Part shown: positions 30,699-44,800 of the stretch, piece after piece
How the letters are laid out: each line of letters begins with the position of its first letter
Position numbering within the stretch: position 1 is the first letter of the stretch
Assembly: GCF_028502605.1 (NCBI RefSeq)
Contig: NC_079233.1
Coordinates: forward strand, 682,001 to 746,000
Length of the DNA: 64,000 bases
Source of the DNA: Trichoderma breve
Taxonomy: Eukaryota; Ascomycota; Sordariomycetes; Hypocreales; Hypocreaceae
Reading direction: 5' to 3'
Notes under the pieces: generated by a model
Databases searched by the model: none
Seen by the model: the letters and a program-made list of their open reading frames with translations, nothing else
Told to the model about the DNA's origin: nothing
Program-made: the position numbers and the translations under genes

Positions 30699-33600
30699 AG
30701 TTTGGATGTTTCAACGTGTTTTTTTGTTTTGCTTAAGCTGGATGTGTCTGGTTGAAGTGCTGCCGTCAACATGAAGGCCGTGGTTTACATCATTAGTAGA
30801 AGTGGAAGGTGCGCCTCTCCTTATATCGCTACGTCTTTTGCTACCATCGCGGAGCCGATCACTTTTCAAAATTTGAAAAGCGATATCGATTCTCCTATCA
30901 GTTCTAATTGTGAAATTTTACTATGTCGCTGAGTTCAAGTTTGCTTCCCACTCAGTACGTCCGTACGCAAGTGACAGTATAACATCTCGTTTGCCTCTCA
31001 TTCGACGTTAGAATTGCAAACACATATATAGGGAGGGGCGAGGAAACGATGTTCAACGCTTGAATCTCTGAAACGTCAAACAACTACCGATATTCCGAGA
31101 TTTTGATAGGCTGCGTCTGGCCTGGGGTAATGGCACCTTGTATTTGATAGGCCGAGTATCCGACATGTCGCACCAATTGCCCCCTATTCGCGGGTAGGGC
31201 AACGGTACATCTGTGCGATGGTGTTTTTGTATACAATACAACAAGAGGCACGATATCAATACAAAATGCCCCTTGTGGCATGGCATTTTGTAATAGTAGT
31301 AATGTATTCAATGGAGCAACTAGCGGCCAGGGTAATGGATAGACAGAATGTGAAACCGACAATGTTGAGCATGCTTCGTGTCTTGATATGCCATATTGAC
31401 TCTACATTCGCGCATAAGATGAAAGAACTCTTTGTTTCGTCACCATGGGAGCAAGGAAGCCCAAGGATAGGATACAAAGAATGTATCTAGAGCACATATT
31501 TCTCCGATCATCTATCTATTGTTGTATCTAGTATCTTTTATCTTGATCGATATACCTTCTCTAGGCCGTATGTCTACGTTAAAACGATTGAGAACACGGT
31601 AAAACTATAGTATAATACGAGAAAAATGCACCTAGTATACAAAGTAACTCAATGTGAATGCTAGACGTTCATGGAAGAGTCGCAATGCTGGAATACGGAG
31701 CTATTCACGATTACAGGGTATGGGTCTACAAGAGCGCCCAGCCGCGCAGTATTATTTGATTGTGGAATGATACCAGAGATGAGAGATAAGATTCTACGCA
31801 GTTGAGAATGTTTGCATGCCATGTTTCCAGATATATTGGGACACTATTGAACCTTGTGGCCATGCTATGCACTACTTGCAACTTGGCCTTGTCTTATCTC
31901 AAGGGGGTGCATTGATGCAACTCTCACATAACTCAGCCACGAGATATCTTTGAGAAGTAGAAAGAACATGAGCTGTAATGCCAATTGAGTAAAATGAACC
32001 AAAACAGTATAGGATACTCTAATTGAGTTGCAAAGATTGTAAACGGCGACTCCGTAGAGACGCCTGGATAGTGCCCTTGTCGGCCATGTCCGTCTCGTCT
32101 ATCCGTGTAAGTCCAACAGCCAAGCTTTAATGTAGGATTAGTTCAATCCAATCCAAGAGGATGTTGATGGCTAACTAAATCGATTTAGAAGCTATGGCTT
32201 GCCAGCTTTCTTCGGTCCCGACCATTTGGAAAGATGTTGATTGCAGCGAACAGCCTAGTGAAGCCACTCAAAGGGTCACAAAATACCATGAAAATCTTTC
32301 CGCTGTACATTCCACAAGTTTAAAAAAGTTCTCTAACAAAACGTCTCGATTCATCATTGGCCATGGAACGAAATAAGCGTCACATGAGCCCCTTGAATGG
32401 CTTCTTGTTCATCGGGCCTTCACTGCTACGGCAGTTGTCAACAAAGCCCACGCGCACGAGCTGAACCTACCTCGAGCTCCATGACTCGCGAGCATCCTAC
32501 AGCTACGACTGAGCTTGTGAAACCCCTCATTCATCTTTCCTCTTTAACCCAAACCGTGCCATCATCTCGTTAAGCTACACCGATACGCTTGCTGCACCGT
32601 ATGGCCCGCCAATCAACAGAACGAGGCGTTCCCCTCTGCCAAGGACCAACAACCACAGCAAAGGCTACGCCCAAGTTATCGAAGCCACAAGGGGCCTCAG
32701 CTGAAGAAGGCTTGTCGCCGTTTCTCCTGGCTACTACCCCGCAAAGTATGCTGCCAACTGCCCTTTGGAGGTCGCCGCAGCCTCGCCCCCGAGGTTCCAT
32801 CACACGATCTGGATCGCGCTCCGTCGCAGCTGTGGCTCTCCCTCTAGTCGATGCCACACTCTTGCAAATGCAGCGCCGGTGTCGAGTTTGTCACACGTGC
32901 GCATCTTGAAGCACGTTTTGGGCTCGTGCGAGTGACGTTTGGGCGATGGAACTAAGGCGCTGGGCTGGTGGGAGGATCATGACTAGCAACATTTGTAAAC
33001 GCCGCCTCCTCCTTCACTTTCGCGTAACGTTCTTTGCTGTCTATGTTTGAAGCGAGATCTACCGGATACACGGCAATGGAGCAACTTGGCTAGACGTTCC
33101 TTTGACTATATGCTTACTTTGCAGAGCGGGTTGTACAGGTGTCTTCTTATCACGGCTCGGGGTCTCTACGCCACACCTGCTGGAGCTCTTTTATCAGATT
33201 CGCCGACGGTACGAATACCAATGGGAGGGTACTGTAGTACTGTACCTGGCTGAGAAAATAGTGATGTCAGTGTCCTATAATTCGGCGTTTAATGGAAGTA
33301 GAAGAAAGGGCCAGACGTGTTCGAATGCGCCGCATTTACATTGGAAGAAGCGCCTCATGAGGCCCCAGCAGAATTCGAGAAAGCGGGCGTCGAGGGGAAA
33401 CGAAGGCGAGAGAAGAGGAGGGGAGTGAACCGAAGCAAGATATGAAAATACAAATAGATAAAATAAAATAAAAACAAATAAATGAGAAGTTTAATAAAAA
33501 TAAAGAATAAATTCGAAAGGGAATGATGGCAAATGGCAATGGCAAACGAGTTTTCGTCTAGCCGTATAGTAGTCCCAATACTAACTGATTGCAAAACTCG

Positions 33601-36600
33601 AGTGTAATGTGTGTAATGTGCTCTCGGTCCCGACCAAGTTTACAAAAAGTTGGAAGAGGTTTTGCTTGCTGATTGAGCGATGGATAGGGCTGAGTGAGGA
33701 GAAGCTTGGGGCGTGGTGTTGTCTTGAAAGTTGACGCTTTTTGGCGCTGAGTCGAGCAGTTAGGGTGAAGCCACAACAAGAGCTGATTGCATGATGGCTT
33801 GCGAGCGGGGACGGGCGATTGGGCACAGATACATGTATTTAATCTGGTATCTTTATTCAAGGTTTGGCTAGCACATGCTTTGAATGATCTTCAGCCCGCG
33901 CTTCCTGACTCAGTGTAAGTCAGTCAACTGGGTCGAGTGCTGTCAATTGCATCAATTGCAGGTATGATAAGCGCTTGAAGCTCCAATTATAGTATTGCTA
34001 GGCGAAGATCTGGGAGCAAACCGTGCCGCTTGGCTGTGCTGCCACCCGCGTGAGAATCTCATCTATCGTAGCGAGACGGCATGTTGGATACATGTATTAC
34101 CAATTACTCAAAAAGAAACCAAAAATAAACAAGACACGTCTTACTGAAGCAAGTTATGTAAAAGAGCAAACAAACTTGGGTTCTCGACCCAGGGTCTGTC
34201 TCGGCATCGGCATCTTGACTGTCCTCCTCCACCTCTAGGTAGCTATTCGGAATAAACTCTTTTAACTCTATGCACCTCCATCACTCAAAAAGTTGCCTTC
34301 TAACCTCATTGGCAAGGCTGAGATTTAATTTGACACCGCCCGGTCGGTACTCAATTGTGCCACGACGGCAAAACGGGTGGCCGAGTGGGATTGATTCGGC
34401 TGAAGAAGCTGTCCGTAGTACTCGTACGACTCGTACAACAGACGCCAGTGGAGGAGGGCCAAGCTAAAAGGAAGGGGAAGAGGAATGGAGGGGGGGCTCG
34501 ATTTCGAAGGAAGATGGTGAACGATAACGAGAAGAGTAGTGACAACTGGAAGAGCTATTACGGTGGATTGATTTTCATCATATCAGCCCCCTCCCCCCTC
34601 TGAAGGATCGTTTCGTCCGTTGGGTACATGTACCGTAGTGTAGCTGTAGCTTAGCATCGCGGCAAAAGGATTCCGATGGCAGCCTATCACCAGTCAGGGG
34701 CGCCACCGCCATGGCACCAGCTAGGAAAGTTTGCAACTGCCGCAATTCATTCGCTCGCTTGGGTGGTCGGCGATGAGTCTTGTAAGACGCCACAGGTGTT
34801 TTGGATTTGTGCCCGGCTGCTGGGTGCCGTGTGGCATTTTGGGCCTAAAACGAAAGCTCGACTTTTTGCTGGTTCAGGGAGGGGGGTGAGAGTTTCTGTC
34901 TTGTCTTGTCATCAGCGGAGCAACTTTGGAGCCCCTGGGAGGGTGTGTTGGTGTGTTGATTTTATTTATTTTTGCTTTTCTGTTTAATTGGTGTTTGCAT
35001 GCTATATCTGACCTTGATAGAATACTATTGATTCCCGCCTGAATGCATAAGATGATCCGAATAGGCGAAGCGATAGAGAAATGAGGCCTTGATGACATGA
35101 GTGTTAACCGCAAGGGAATAGCCTCAATAGGTATTTATTGGTACCCGCTCCCCACGTTTTGCTGCGTCTGGCCTGTCAGCGACGTGCTGATACGCGTATC
35201 CACTTTTGATACGTGCCGATAACCAGGCCAGGTACCCAATGTATTCTGTCGTGGTAAAGGTGTGTGGATGTACATGTACGAGAAGAGAACCGCATGTAAT
35301 CAGATAATGGCATAATAATTGGGTTGCCCCCTCCAACAGCCATGGAGCAAGCACATGCAATTCACTGCACTGCTGTACTGTCTGGTACTGTAGATGTATC
35401 CCTGGCGTGTCTCTCTTCTATGGCAACAATGTGATCTTTACCTGATATAAGGATGACAGATTTATTCTTCTTTCAGCTACTACAAAATCGCGGAGTTAAC
35501 GAACCCTTCCCCCCAGCATTCACACACAGAGAGCGGCCCCAAACTCCGCTGAGTCAAAGACGCAATCCACGTGCCAACCATGGCCGAAAAGCAGGGGTCC
35601 CGTCCAGTAAGCTTCAAAAGCTTATGGAATCTCCAAATCGTAAGGGAGGGCATGATTTTAATCGCCGACTCAGACGCCACAAGGAAGCCATTTCCAAGAA
35701 TGGCAGCGCGTATCAACGCCCAGATGGAGATAAAAAGAAAATAATTATGGAATTAAAAAAAAGGGAAAAAAAGATGGATGACACACAGACCGCTGTTTAT
35801 TTGCGATGCGATTTACAACCCATTACAAACGGGGCCTCTTATTTGCCCAGCCCTCCATTTCTCAGCAGCTTTTCAGGGTTCATTGCTTTTTAGCTCAAAT
35901 GGATTCGAGGTCTTGGTCTTGCTAACCGGTGACTAACAAGGCGGAACTCCGTTTGCTAGTAGCGTTTTTATCTGGGAGAGCTTTCCGTTGCTTATGCACA
36001 AGCTAGCAACTTTCAAACTTCAGGCCGTAGTCTAAAAGCGGACATTTGATTTGATTTGAATTGATTACAGCAGCAGGGCGGCAAGTGGATGACAAAACCT
36101 TGAAGTTTTCGGCCACTTTTTTTTTTTCTTCTTTGGAGCGGAAAGTGGCCCTGTAGATCAGAAATCCAATGGATCTAATCCAATACAAGAAAATGCAAGA
36201 TGACAAGGGGACAAGGAAGTCAACCCAGCACGCTAAAAGCACACACGGAGGCGAGGCAGGCGATACGCCCTGTGAAACAAGGCAGTTCAATCTAGCTGGC
36301 GTACTTCGTATGAGCTATACGGGGCCCGGGAATTGGAGACGGATCACAGCTCTCTTTTCGGTGTAATATTGGAGTAGCACTCGATGGTTATGTACATTTA
36401 CCGATACAAATGCCTTTTGGGGGCCTCATGCGGCGATGCGGACTTTGATTCCGGTCGTGCTTGTCCAGCGCAAATCCGTCCCTGTTCTTGAGGGGGTTGC
36501 ACCGGCCGCTTGTAGCATGCCGAGCCGTTGGAACATGGACGCTACAAGCACACATCAAGCACACGGGGTTCATGTTAGTATGGATGCCAAGCAAGCATCG

Positions 36601-39600
36601 CCAGGCACGGCGTCGGGTGACAGCCGCACAGACACAAGCAGTTTGTGTTCCCCTCTCTCTCCGATCCTGTGAGATTGAGATGGAAGGGGGATTGTAGATA
36701 CGACATCGTGAACTCGGCGTGACACACGTGAGAGAGAGAGATGGAGACTGAGAGAAAGCTGTTGCCACGAGCCCATATTTCGAGCAAATTCGGCGCACTC
36801 CGTGCTCCGTCCTGCAGGGCTCCACGATCCATGGCGTCTGATAGACGCATATGCAAGCATGTACGAGCTGTATACGCAGAAGGGAAAAAAGGGTTACGTG
36901 TATTCCTGCTACTAGCGGGGCTAGACGAGAAGCCCAGAAACCATCCCCATCCTCTGCGTTGCATGAAGAAGTGTGTACGAGTAATAGCAAAGCAGCCTTT
37001 GGTTTGGGTCTGTGTTCTTCCCGTCTTACATGTGCCGAGTGTGTGTTTGCAGAGTGGGAATCTTTCCGCTTGCCCTGCTTGCTTTTGCACTTTCTATCCA
37101 CTCCAGCTGGAGCCTGAGTGGGCTAAATTCAAACCTTTTTTTCGTTTTCTGACTGTTTTCCTTTTTGAAGAGTCATAATTATAAATCTTGTAATAAATGA
37201 TGATTCCAGCGTTTTAGATAGTGTGCGCTTTGTAGCTGTGCTGCACATGTACCCATGCACTGTGGATTCCTGTATGTCTCTTCTGAATAAGGGCCATGTA
37301 TCTTGACCAAGTCTCTACCAAATATCGTGCATCTTCATCCAAAACTCACACAAAGACCTATCCCACTCTCAAGATATTAATCATGATTATTTAGTCTTTA
37401 GTTTGTCAAATTCCCAATTACTGTACTCGGTATTCCGTGCCACGTCCCCAAAATCCCACTCCCAATCCCATTCCCAATCCCACCCATCCCAAAGCTCATC
37501 CCATCCCATGTACACGTCGAAACCCGCCATGCAGCAATTCTCTACATGAGCTGATCCCCTTCAAAGTAACCCACCCCGCAACCGAAAGAAAAAAAAAGGA
37601 ATAAAATACAGAAAAAAAGAAAAAAGGGCATTGGATCAAAACCATCAAATCGCACACCCCGGCGTTCGGAGTCTTGCGAAGGTCCGGGCCCCGGGCGTTG
37701 ATGCCGCCCGTTTTTTGGGCTGGCGCAATCTGCGTTTACTGCGGACGGTCTACGGGCCACTCACTGTACTAGGGGTGCTCTAGGCCCTGTAGCTCAGCAG
37801 GTACAGGTACTGTAGCCCGGGGGTGTTTGGTTCCCATGGTAAAAAGCGCCCCAGCCCCTTGGAGAGAGTTTGCATACGCGGGCTTTCGCGCCCTTTTCTT
37901 GCTGAATACAGCGATTTCACCTCGGAGTTGGCAAAGCCCGTGGTTTGCGTATGTATGTACACAAAAAGGCACAACACGAAGACACATATTGAAAGGATCT
38001 CAGGGGCGTCGTATTAGCAAAGAAGAAAACGACAAGATAAATTACAAGGCAAAAACAGGGAACGGGGAGAATCCTTGAGTGGATTTTGTCCGCTCCTTTT
38101 TCTTCTTTTCGCCTTTTTCTGTTTCCATTGTGCGCACCGCACCCAAGACACCCCGATCGTCCATTTTGTTTCTTTACTCCGAACAGAGTGCGATTATCCA
38201 GCTCTCCAAGTCCGTCTGTCCTGTCAAAAGACCGCGGATATTGCGGGCCTGGCGGGTCGCAGTCGAGCTGGCTGTCGGACATATTGACAGCACATTTGAT
38301 GGTTCTGTCCGCTCGTGCTAGATCAGGCCAGGCAGACGCAGTAGGATCGCCACAGGCTATCTATCATTCGATATGGATCTCTTGTTTTAATTTCGCTTTT
38401 CTCTCGAATTTTGTTAGATTTTTTTGTTGTTCGAGATAGTTAGCCCAGTCTACGCTGTTGTCTTACTGTTATCTACGCCCGGCAACTTAGAGCTGTCCCA
38501 ACTGCCGGGAAACCAAAAGGTTCATGTCATCAATCCAGGCAAGGGGCCGGGCCCAAAAAGCCAATATTAGCATTTTCCTGTTTTGACCAAACCACATTAC
38601 CTGCCAAAGCTGTCAACCAGGAACCTTCATCTCCAGTAAAAACACCCCAAAAATCTCCAATTCACCAAGAAGAAAAGAGAAGAAACACCAGACTCCACAG
38701 GACACGCAGCAAGCCAGTCTGCATCGTGGAAATATTTCCGATTCGGGGGGGAGGAGACAAGAGGGGCTCCATATCGAAATATTTCCTTACTCCGTGACCG
38801 AACGCTGGTAAATAGTTTGTCAGCGCAGATGAATCACTTGACAAAGCCGTCCGCCGCCGCGGGCCCCCTCTTCTCTCCGTCCTCCTAACTGCTTGCTTCC
38901 ATGGAGATTTTTTTTCTGGAGCTTTGTTCGTTGGTTAATGATTTTTTAATTTTTCTTCTGCCTTTTTATCTCCGATGGGTCACATCGTGGCTCTCCGGAG
39001 TTGAAATGGGTATAACGGACGGACGGGGATAGTAGCCTAGACTTCTTGGTGCCGTGCATACTCCGTGCTCCTCTTTCTTTTTTGTTAATTCCCCCCCGTG
39101 CTCATTATTATACACGTAATTCATGTACAGAAATGTCTCGAATGACTCTAAATGCAGGGCGTGTGTCGATGCTAGCTAGAGGAGCGGGAGGGGGTGGGAT
39201 AAAACCCTTTCTTTTTTCTTGTTGCTCTTGTGTCCAGTCCTTGTCCTTGCTCCATGGATGACAAACCCTGCCAATATGTGTTGACAAACTCCGATACCAT
39301 TTCCCTAAAGCGGCTGATGATGCGAGCAAACTGGACAAGGGAGCGCCCGTCTGGTACTCTGGTCGAAAGGAAACACCTAATGAGGTCCGCTGTCATTAAA
39401 ATAAAATAAAAAATAAAACAAAATAAAATAGCGAAAATAAAATCCACAAGATATGTAAACGCGTATCGTGTTCAGCCAATGTAATTAAAAATAAACATAA
39501 ACGACCCCAGCCTAATGCATGTGGGAAGTCATCCGTGCGTTGTACGAGAACGAAACCGAGAAAAGCGTTTCCAAGAAAAATCACGGGCGTATTGCAATAG

Positions 39601-40578
39601 ATTGGATTTGACGACGACGGCATAGTGGCTGAGGGGGGGCTTGGCTTTTTCCTTGGCTACATGTAGTATACGCACGTCTCTGGCGATGCAATCGGCAGGG
39701 GTTGGGGGGAGGGATTACCATGACGTGTCGGCGATTTGGGGCCTTGTGAGATGAGTTTGAATGGTAGGTAGGATTGGATCGAAGAAGAAGGGGGGGCTAG
39801 CTAGTTGGTCCCGACATCTCAGCAATGGCTGGGCTGGGGGGCTAATGAAGCTGTTGCATCTCGCGTGTAAGCCCTATGGCCGCTTTGCGTTTGAGACGGC
39901 GGTGATGATGACCAACCTAGGATGGAATCAAATGTGCTAGTTGGATACGACTGCAGATGGGAGTTTTATTGGAATTAGGTCACATTCACCGAAGATGTCA
40001 AATCAATCAAATCAAGTAGAGGTAGCCAACTTTTGTGAATTACTTCAAGCGTGGCATTGGTGTTGCCATCATTCTATTTCAAAAGCTCTGTTTGCTTGCT
40101 TCGGTTCCGTTTCCGTAACTTCGTCACGCTCCCATTATCAATTGATCCCCGACCCAAGGTCCACCCACCGCCCCTTTCCAGAATATGTACCACATATACA
40201 GAAATAAACAAATGATGGTAAAATAATAAAAAGCAAAGTCTATCAGTGCACCGCGCTTGTAGTGTGTCCCGTAACGCCCATTAATCCCAAAATGATGATT
40301 GAACCCCCCATAAGATGTAGAGAGAGAAGGTAAAAAGGGGAAGAGAAGGAATGAAGATGGAAAGTAGTAGAAAAGAAAGAATGCCGAGAATCGAAATGTG
40401 TCGCATGGCCATGGATGATGGCTCACGATGAATCAAAGTCGCAACCAGACGACCCCTCCTCTCTTACATCCCGGTATGACTATTACACCGGCCCGGTCAA
40501 ACACAGTTTGCCTCGCATTATGTCCGAATTGTTTTTGTATTTTCTTCTTTTTTTTGCTTTGGTTCCTGTTGGTTCATC
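30699..40578. other. Gene-poor region, about 9.9 kb
   Basis: No frame has a convincing start, splice structure or family motif. The longest ORF is 237 codons (36388-37101, minus) with an irregular Cys/Arg-rich composition and no coding signature. Low-complexity items: CCCAATCCC repeats at 37440-37505, a T tract at 36118-36128 and AAATAAAATAAA-type runs (39399-39430). No tRNA found. Confidence 0.4.
37440..37508. repeat. Imperfect CCCAATCCCATT repeat
   Basis: Runs of CCCACTCCCAATCCCATTCC and CCCATCCC; low-complexity pyrimidine-rich DNA in the gene-poor region. Confidence 0.6.
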
Positions 40579-41824
40579 TTATATCGGGACCAGGTCGATA
40601 TCGTAGCCGTTATACAGAGTCGGGTCGTTGATGCCCATCATGACGCCGTGATTGGAATTTGAAAGAATCTGAGGCTTGATCGTCTCGTAGCCGCCCTCCA
40701 TCAGGGTAGGTCCCATGCCGCTGAGGTCCTGCATCGCGCTCTGCTGGAAGAACTGCATCGCCGCCATGTCGTTGGACGTCTTCATGGCCCAGTCGGGGAA
40801 CACGTTCATCGAGGGGGACTGCGAGGCGAAGAGCGAGGCGGTGGCGTCGAGGTCAGGTTGTCCAGATTGGCTAAACTCGAATTCGGTGCTGCCCGCGTAG
40901 CTCTGCGGCGACATGGTGACCGGGTGGTTGTGGCTGCCAAAGGCGGCTCGTCGGTAGTCGATCTCGATATCGGAGTGGTCCAGCTCCGAGGAGGAGGCAC
41001 GGTCGGTGCGTCTGTAAGGCATGGGAGACTCGCGCTCCATCTCGACGTCGCGGTCCTTGTTCTGCGCATCGGTGCTGTTGTGGTGGTCGTGCAGCTGCTG
41101 GGCGAGCTCCTTCAGGTCACGCTCGTTCTCGGGGAAGACGGAGTGGACGGGCAGGTCGATGTCGCTGTTGGGTCGGATGCAGCCCAGCTTCTGGGCAATG
41201 TTGTGGATCACGGGCTGGCCACGGTCGTTGAGCTCGGGCTCGCCAAGGTCCCACTGCTGGTTGGTCCTGACCATCTGGTAAAGCTTGTGGACGGTGGAGA
41301 TGAGGGCGAACTGGGTGTTTTCGAGAACCTCTGCGTATCTGTGTGTGACATCCGTTTTAGTCAAGTTGGGGATGAGGGTATGGGATTGTGAAAGAGCTTA
41401 CCCTCGAGGCAGCTGCTTGTACTCCATCTTCTTGCGAACGCCAGCCGTGCAGACAAGGCCGTCATCCTTACATCTCTTACAAGGGAATTCACCGTCGCAC
41501 TATTTCCAAGTCAGTAAAAGGAACCACTTCCTAGAGCCTTGTGGTTGTGTAAGAACACCCAGAGGTGCGTACCTTTGTCTTCTTCATTCGACACCTCTCA
41601 CAGGCCTTCCAGACGCGCTTATGTCTTCCATCCATGCCGTGTGTAACTTGCTCGTGGTGGTGCAGAGAAGCCGCATTGGATCCGGCACGCTTAGACGTTC
41701 GGTGGTTGGCCTTGATAGCCTTTGTACTTGAGCCACTGGCTTTTCTGGATAGTGTGGAAGGTGATGTGGAAGTGGATGATTTGTTATCCTCCGCAGGAGG
41801 AGAGGGCAGGCTATGGGCAACCAT
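40579..41824 (-). CDS. Zn(II)2Cys6 fungal transcription factor
   Basis: Exons 41824-41573, 41499-41402 and 41338-40579, 369 aa. Both introns have GT donors (GTACGC, GTAAGC) and AG acceptors and preserve phase. The binuclear cluster spans the first intron: CERCRMKKTK | CDGEFPCKRCKDDGLVC, spacing CX2CX6CX5CX2CX6C. It is followed by TAGVRKKMEYKQLPRGYAEV and LENTQFALISTVHKLYQMVR, a conserved helical segment, then NDRGQPVIHNIAQKLGCIRP and an acidic, Ser/Gln-rich C-terminal half that could activate transcription. It lacks the large fungal middle-homology domain. A nuclear regulator with unknown targets; long gene-free flanks of about 10 kb on both sides suggest extended regulation. Confidence 0.92.
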
Positions 41825-44800
41825 TGTGAATGTGGAATGTGAAAATGAAGCTATCCCAAAGAGACTGTTTTTACTCTTGATGGGTTGGCTATACGAGTAT
41901 GGTATAGATAAGGTATATATAACCGTTCAATGTGGATGGATGGTGTATGTGATGATGTGAATTAACCCCAAGGTCCAGACAGCTTATGCTTTGCTTTGAC
42001 CAGGTCCCTTTTCTTGGTCAAAGATGAAGATGAATAATATCGGAAGAGTGAATAAGAGAAGGAGGTGAGGTCCCGACCCAGCGCAACGGGACCCGAGAGA
42101 TTATATAAATACCAGATAGGGTGGTGTAGCAGATGTCTCGATGGAGATGGACGGTGGTGCTGAATAATGGGCACCGGTGGGGCTTACAGTGGGTTAATCT
42201 GGCCTGTGAGCTGACTGAGAAGCAAGCTGATGAGCATCATGGCCCTCGGAGGCTTTATGAACCAAGACCAAACTAACGTCGTTGTGAAAAAGCCAAACGG
42301 TAGCTTTTGATCATGGCGCACTCCTGTGGGATGGGCTTCCAAGTCTCCATGTACATGCACATGTATTTCCGGCTGCGGATCGAAACAGGGTCTCGGGGGG
42401 TGTCGTTAGGACTCGGCAACGCCATTATGTCCGAGGGCGCGAGAGTAGACGGACGGCCACTAAGCCGCAGGGGGCGAGCAGCTTCTAATCTCAATCGGGA
42501 TATTTAAGTACCGCAACAGGCATAGCGACACTTTTCCCACGGGCAAGGTCCCAGGGCGTCCTTTGCGCTACCGCAAAAGGCGTGGGCTTAGTCGAAGCAT
42601 ATGTGCGGTTGCAGGTACATGTTACAGGCGCGCCAACGCTTGGCCGGGCGAGACTGCAGGTATCGTCGACGAAGATGACAGAATCATGGCATCAAAAGCG
42701 AGGATGGGCTGCGCGACCCGATTGTTTTTTTGTGTGCTTGTGTCTTGTTTGCCGCGGTCATTGTCGGCAATGGCCTTGCAGCACGTTTTTGACTTGTTCC
42801 TTTGGTCCTGGAAGATGACAGGTCCGGTCACGGCCAGATGACGAAAGTGAACGCTCAAGTTCAAAGCATAACGATGGATGAAATGATCGGCGTGATGGTA
42901 AATGGTTATGGTGATAGTGATGGCAGAAGCGAAATCCCAAGGTATGATGATTACACACAACTGCCGTCAACATTAACGAGCAACAGTCATCTTGGGCAAA
43001 AGCCTAAGCAAAAAATCCATGCTTCGTAATTCGTAAACGCAGCCCAGCGTCTGCGCTTGCTAGCAAGCATCCCAGAGCACTTAAGCCCAGCCAGCCAGAG
43101 CCAGCCAGCAAGGCGCTACACGAAAAAGCGCTGGGCTGGGCAAGGGTTTTTGGTTTCCCGTTATCCTCTTTTCTGGGCGCTGAGCTAGGCGATTTGCCCA
43201 TTCCAAAGTCCGCGCCGACGCGGGCGGACATGAATGGGCGAAGTTCCGTCATGACGCTGGGCAAGCATCACCTCCGCGAAATGAAGGATGTGTGTGTGCG
43301 TGTGTGTGCGCGAATGTACTGTACCTACGACTGACTGACTGACTACCTGTGCTTTTCTGTGGGAGTCATCAGGGTGCCTACCTAAGAGTAGGACGCTCAG
43401 ATATTACCGCTTGTAGCATGTGTAGAGTTGCAGAGGAGTGTGTGCGAGTAGTACTCGTACGGATGGAGACAGCATGCCTGATGATTGCCGCTGGGTCTTC
43501 TTGGCTTTGGAGGGGGTGGTTCATTCATTTCCCCTTTGGACCAGAGTGAATTGGTAATTTGTCAGTGCGACGTGGTGATCACAAAACACATGGCATGGCA
43601 TCACGACAAGGCGCAAACGATTGTCAAACCTTCGGCTCATTGCCGAACTGGGCGTTTAGCCTTACAAGCGAGTTTCTCGCCCATTGCCAATTTCCACATC
43701 AGTGCTGCCCCGGAAGGATTACCGCGTTGGCTTAGGTGATGAGGCCCGATTGGCGTCTATATTGAATGGTAAGCGGGAGTAAACTAAGAGGAAGAAGCCG
43801 TCGATGGAAGAACCCGCAATCCTCGAAATAGTCGGCACCTTCCAGTCAGTTGATACGCCTTGAGTCAAAAGCCCTGCCTCTTCTACTTCATATCTCGTCA
43901 TAGCTCTTGGATGCGAGAGAGATAGAGAGGGTGCTGTAGTTACAAAGCATCATCGGAATGCTGTCGTCTGAATATACAAAACAACAGCAATTCGAAGCTT
44001 CACCCCTCCCCCTCCCCCCACCGTTCTCTCGAAACGGCAATTAATAACCATTTCCCCAATAGCATTTATTTATTCCTCAACATGTTACCTTGATGGGGGG
44101 CCCCGTTGAACAGGCTCGCGGCTCGGGCAAAGATGCCATGACAAGACAATATGCGAAGCGAAGCACAAAGAAAAATCGGTCTGGTGCTGATTAATTGTTC
44201 GCCAAAGGGAGCAATTGCCTTTACGGCGATCGCTTCGATGCCCCAGTAAAAGCTCTTTCGTTTCCATTCTACAGCAGTGCGGGTAGCATTGAAATCTGCA
44301 AGCTCTGATTGGAGGCGCCGTGTCTAAGCCCTATCAGAGGCGGCACCTTTTTGCGTCAATCCCACCTGGCATTCTTTTTTGCCCGACACAGTAAAAGGTC
44401 CCCATCGCCGGCAGTTTTTTTTTGCTTGTATGTTGCTATATTTGCCCTTTCTCCCACTCTTGGCCGGGAAATGGAAGCTGCCAAGGCCTGCACGGAACAC
44501 GCCAAGCGAGTGGGAATTGCCCGCAGATCAACAGGTGAGGAGAAGGGATTTGAATTTGTGGACAAGAAATTGCGAGATACGCTGGCGATACGACGGCGGG
44601 TTAGATCGAGTATGTACAGTACACACTCTAAATAGAGGTCGTATCAATACTACATGTACAGTAAAGGATCGTGTAATATGGACCACCCCTGATTTGGCGA
44701 GCGCGCGCTACAGTCGCCTGGCGTGCTCCCGATGGATCAGAATGTCAATTTTTGTGCCGCGCGCGAATGAACGAATATACAGTTCAAGTTTATCGCTAGT

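Noticed and set aside
34375..34460. tRNA-like GTGGCCGAGTGG segment
   Set aside because: D-loop-like motif only; no matching T-arm or acceptor stem.
36388..37101. 237-codon minus ORF in the gene-poor region
   Set aside because: Irregular Cys/Arg/Ser composition, no conserved motif, other frames equally open, no splice context.
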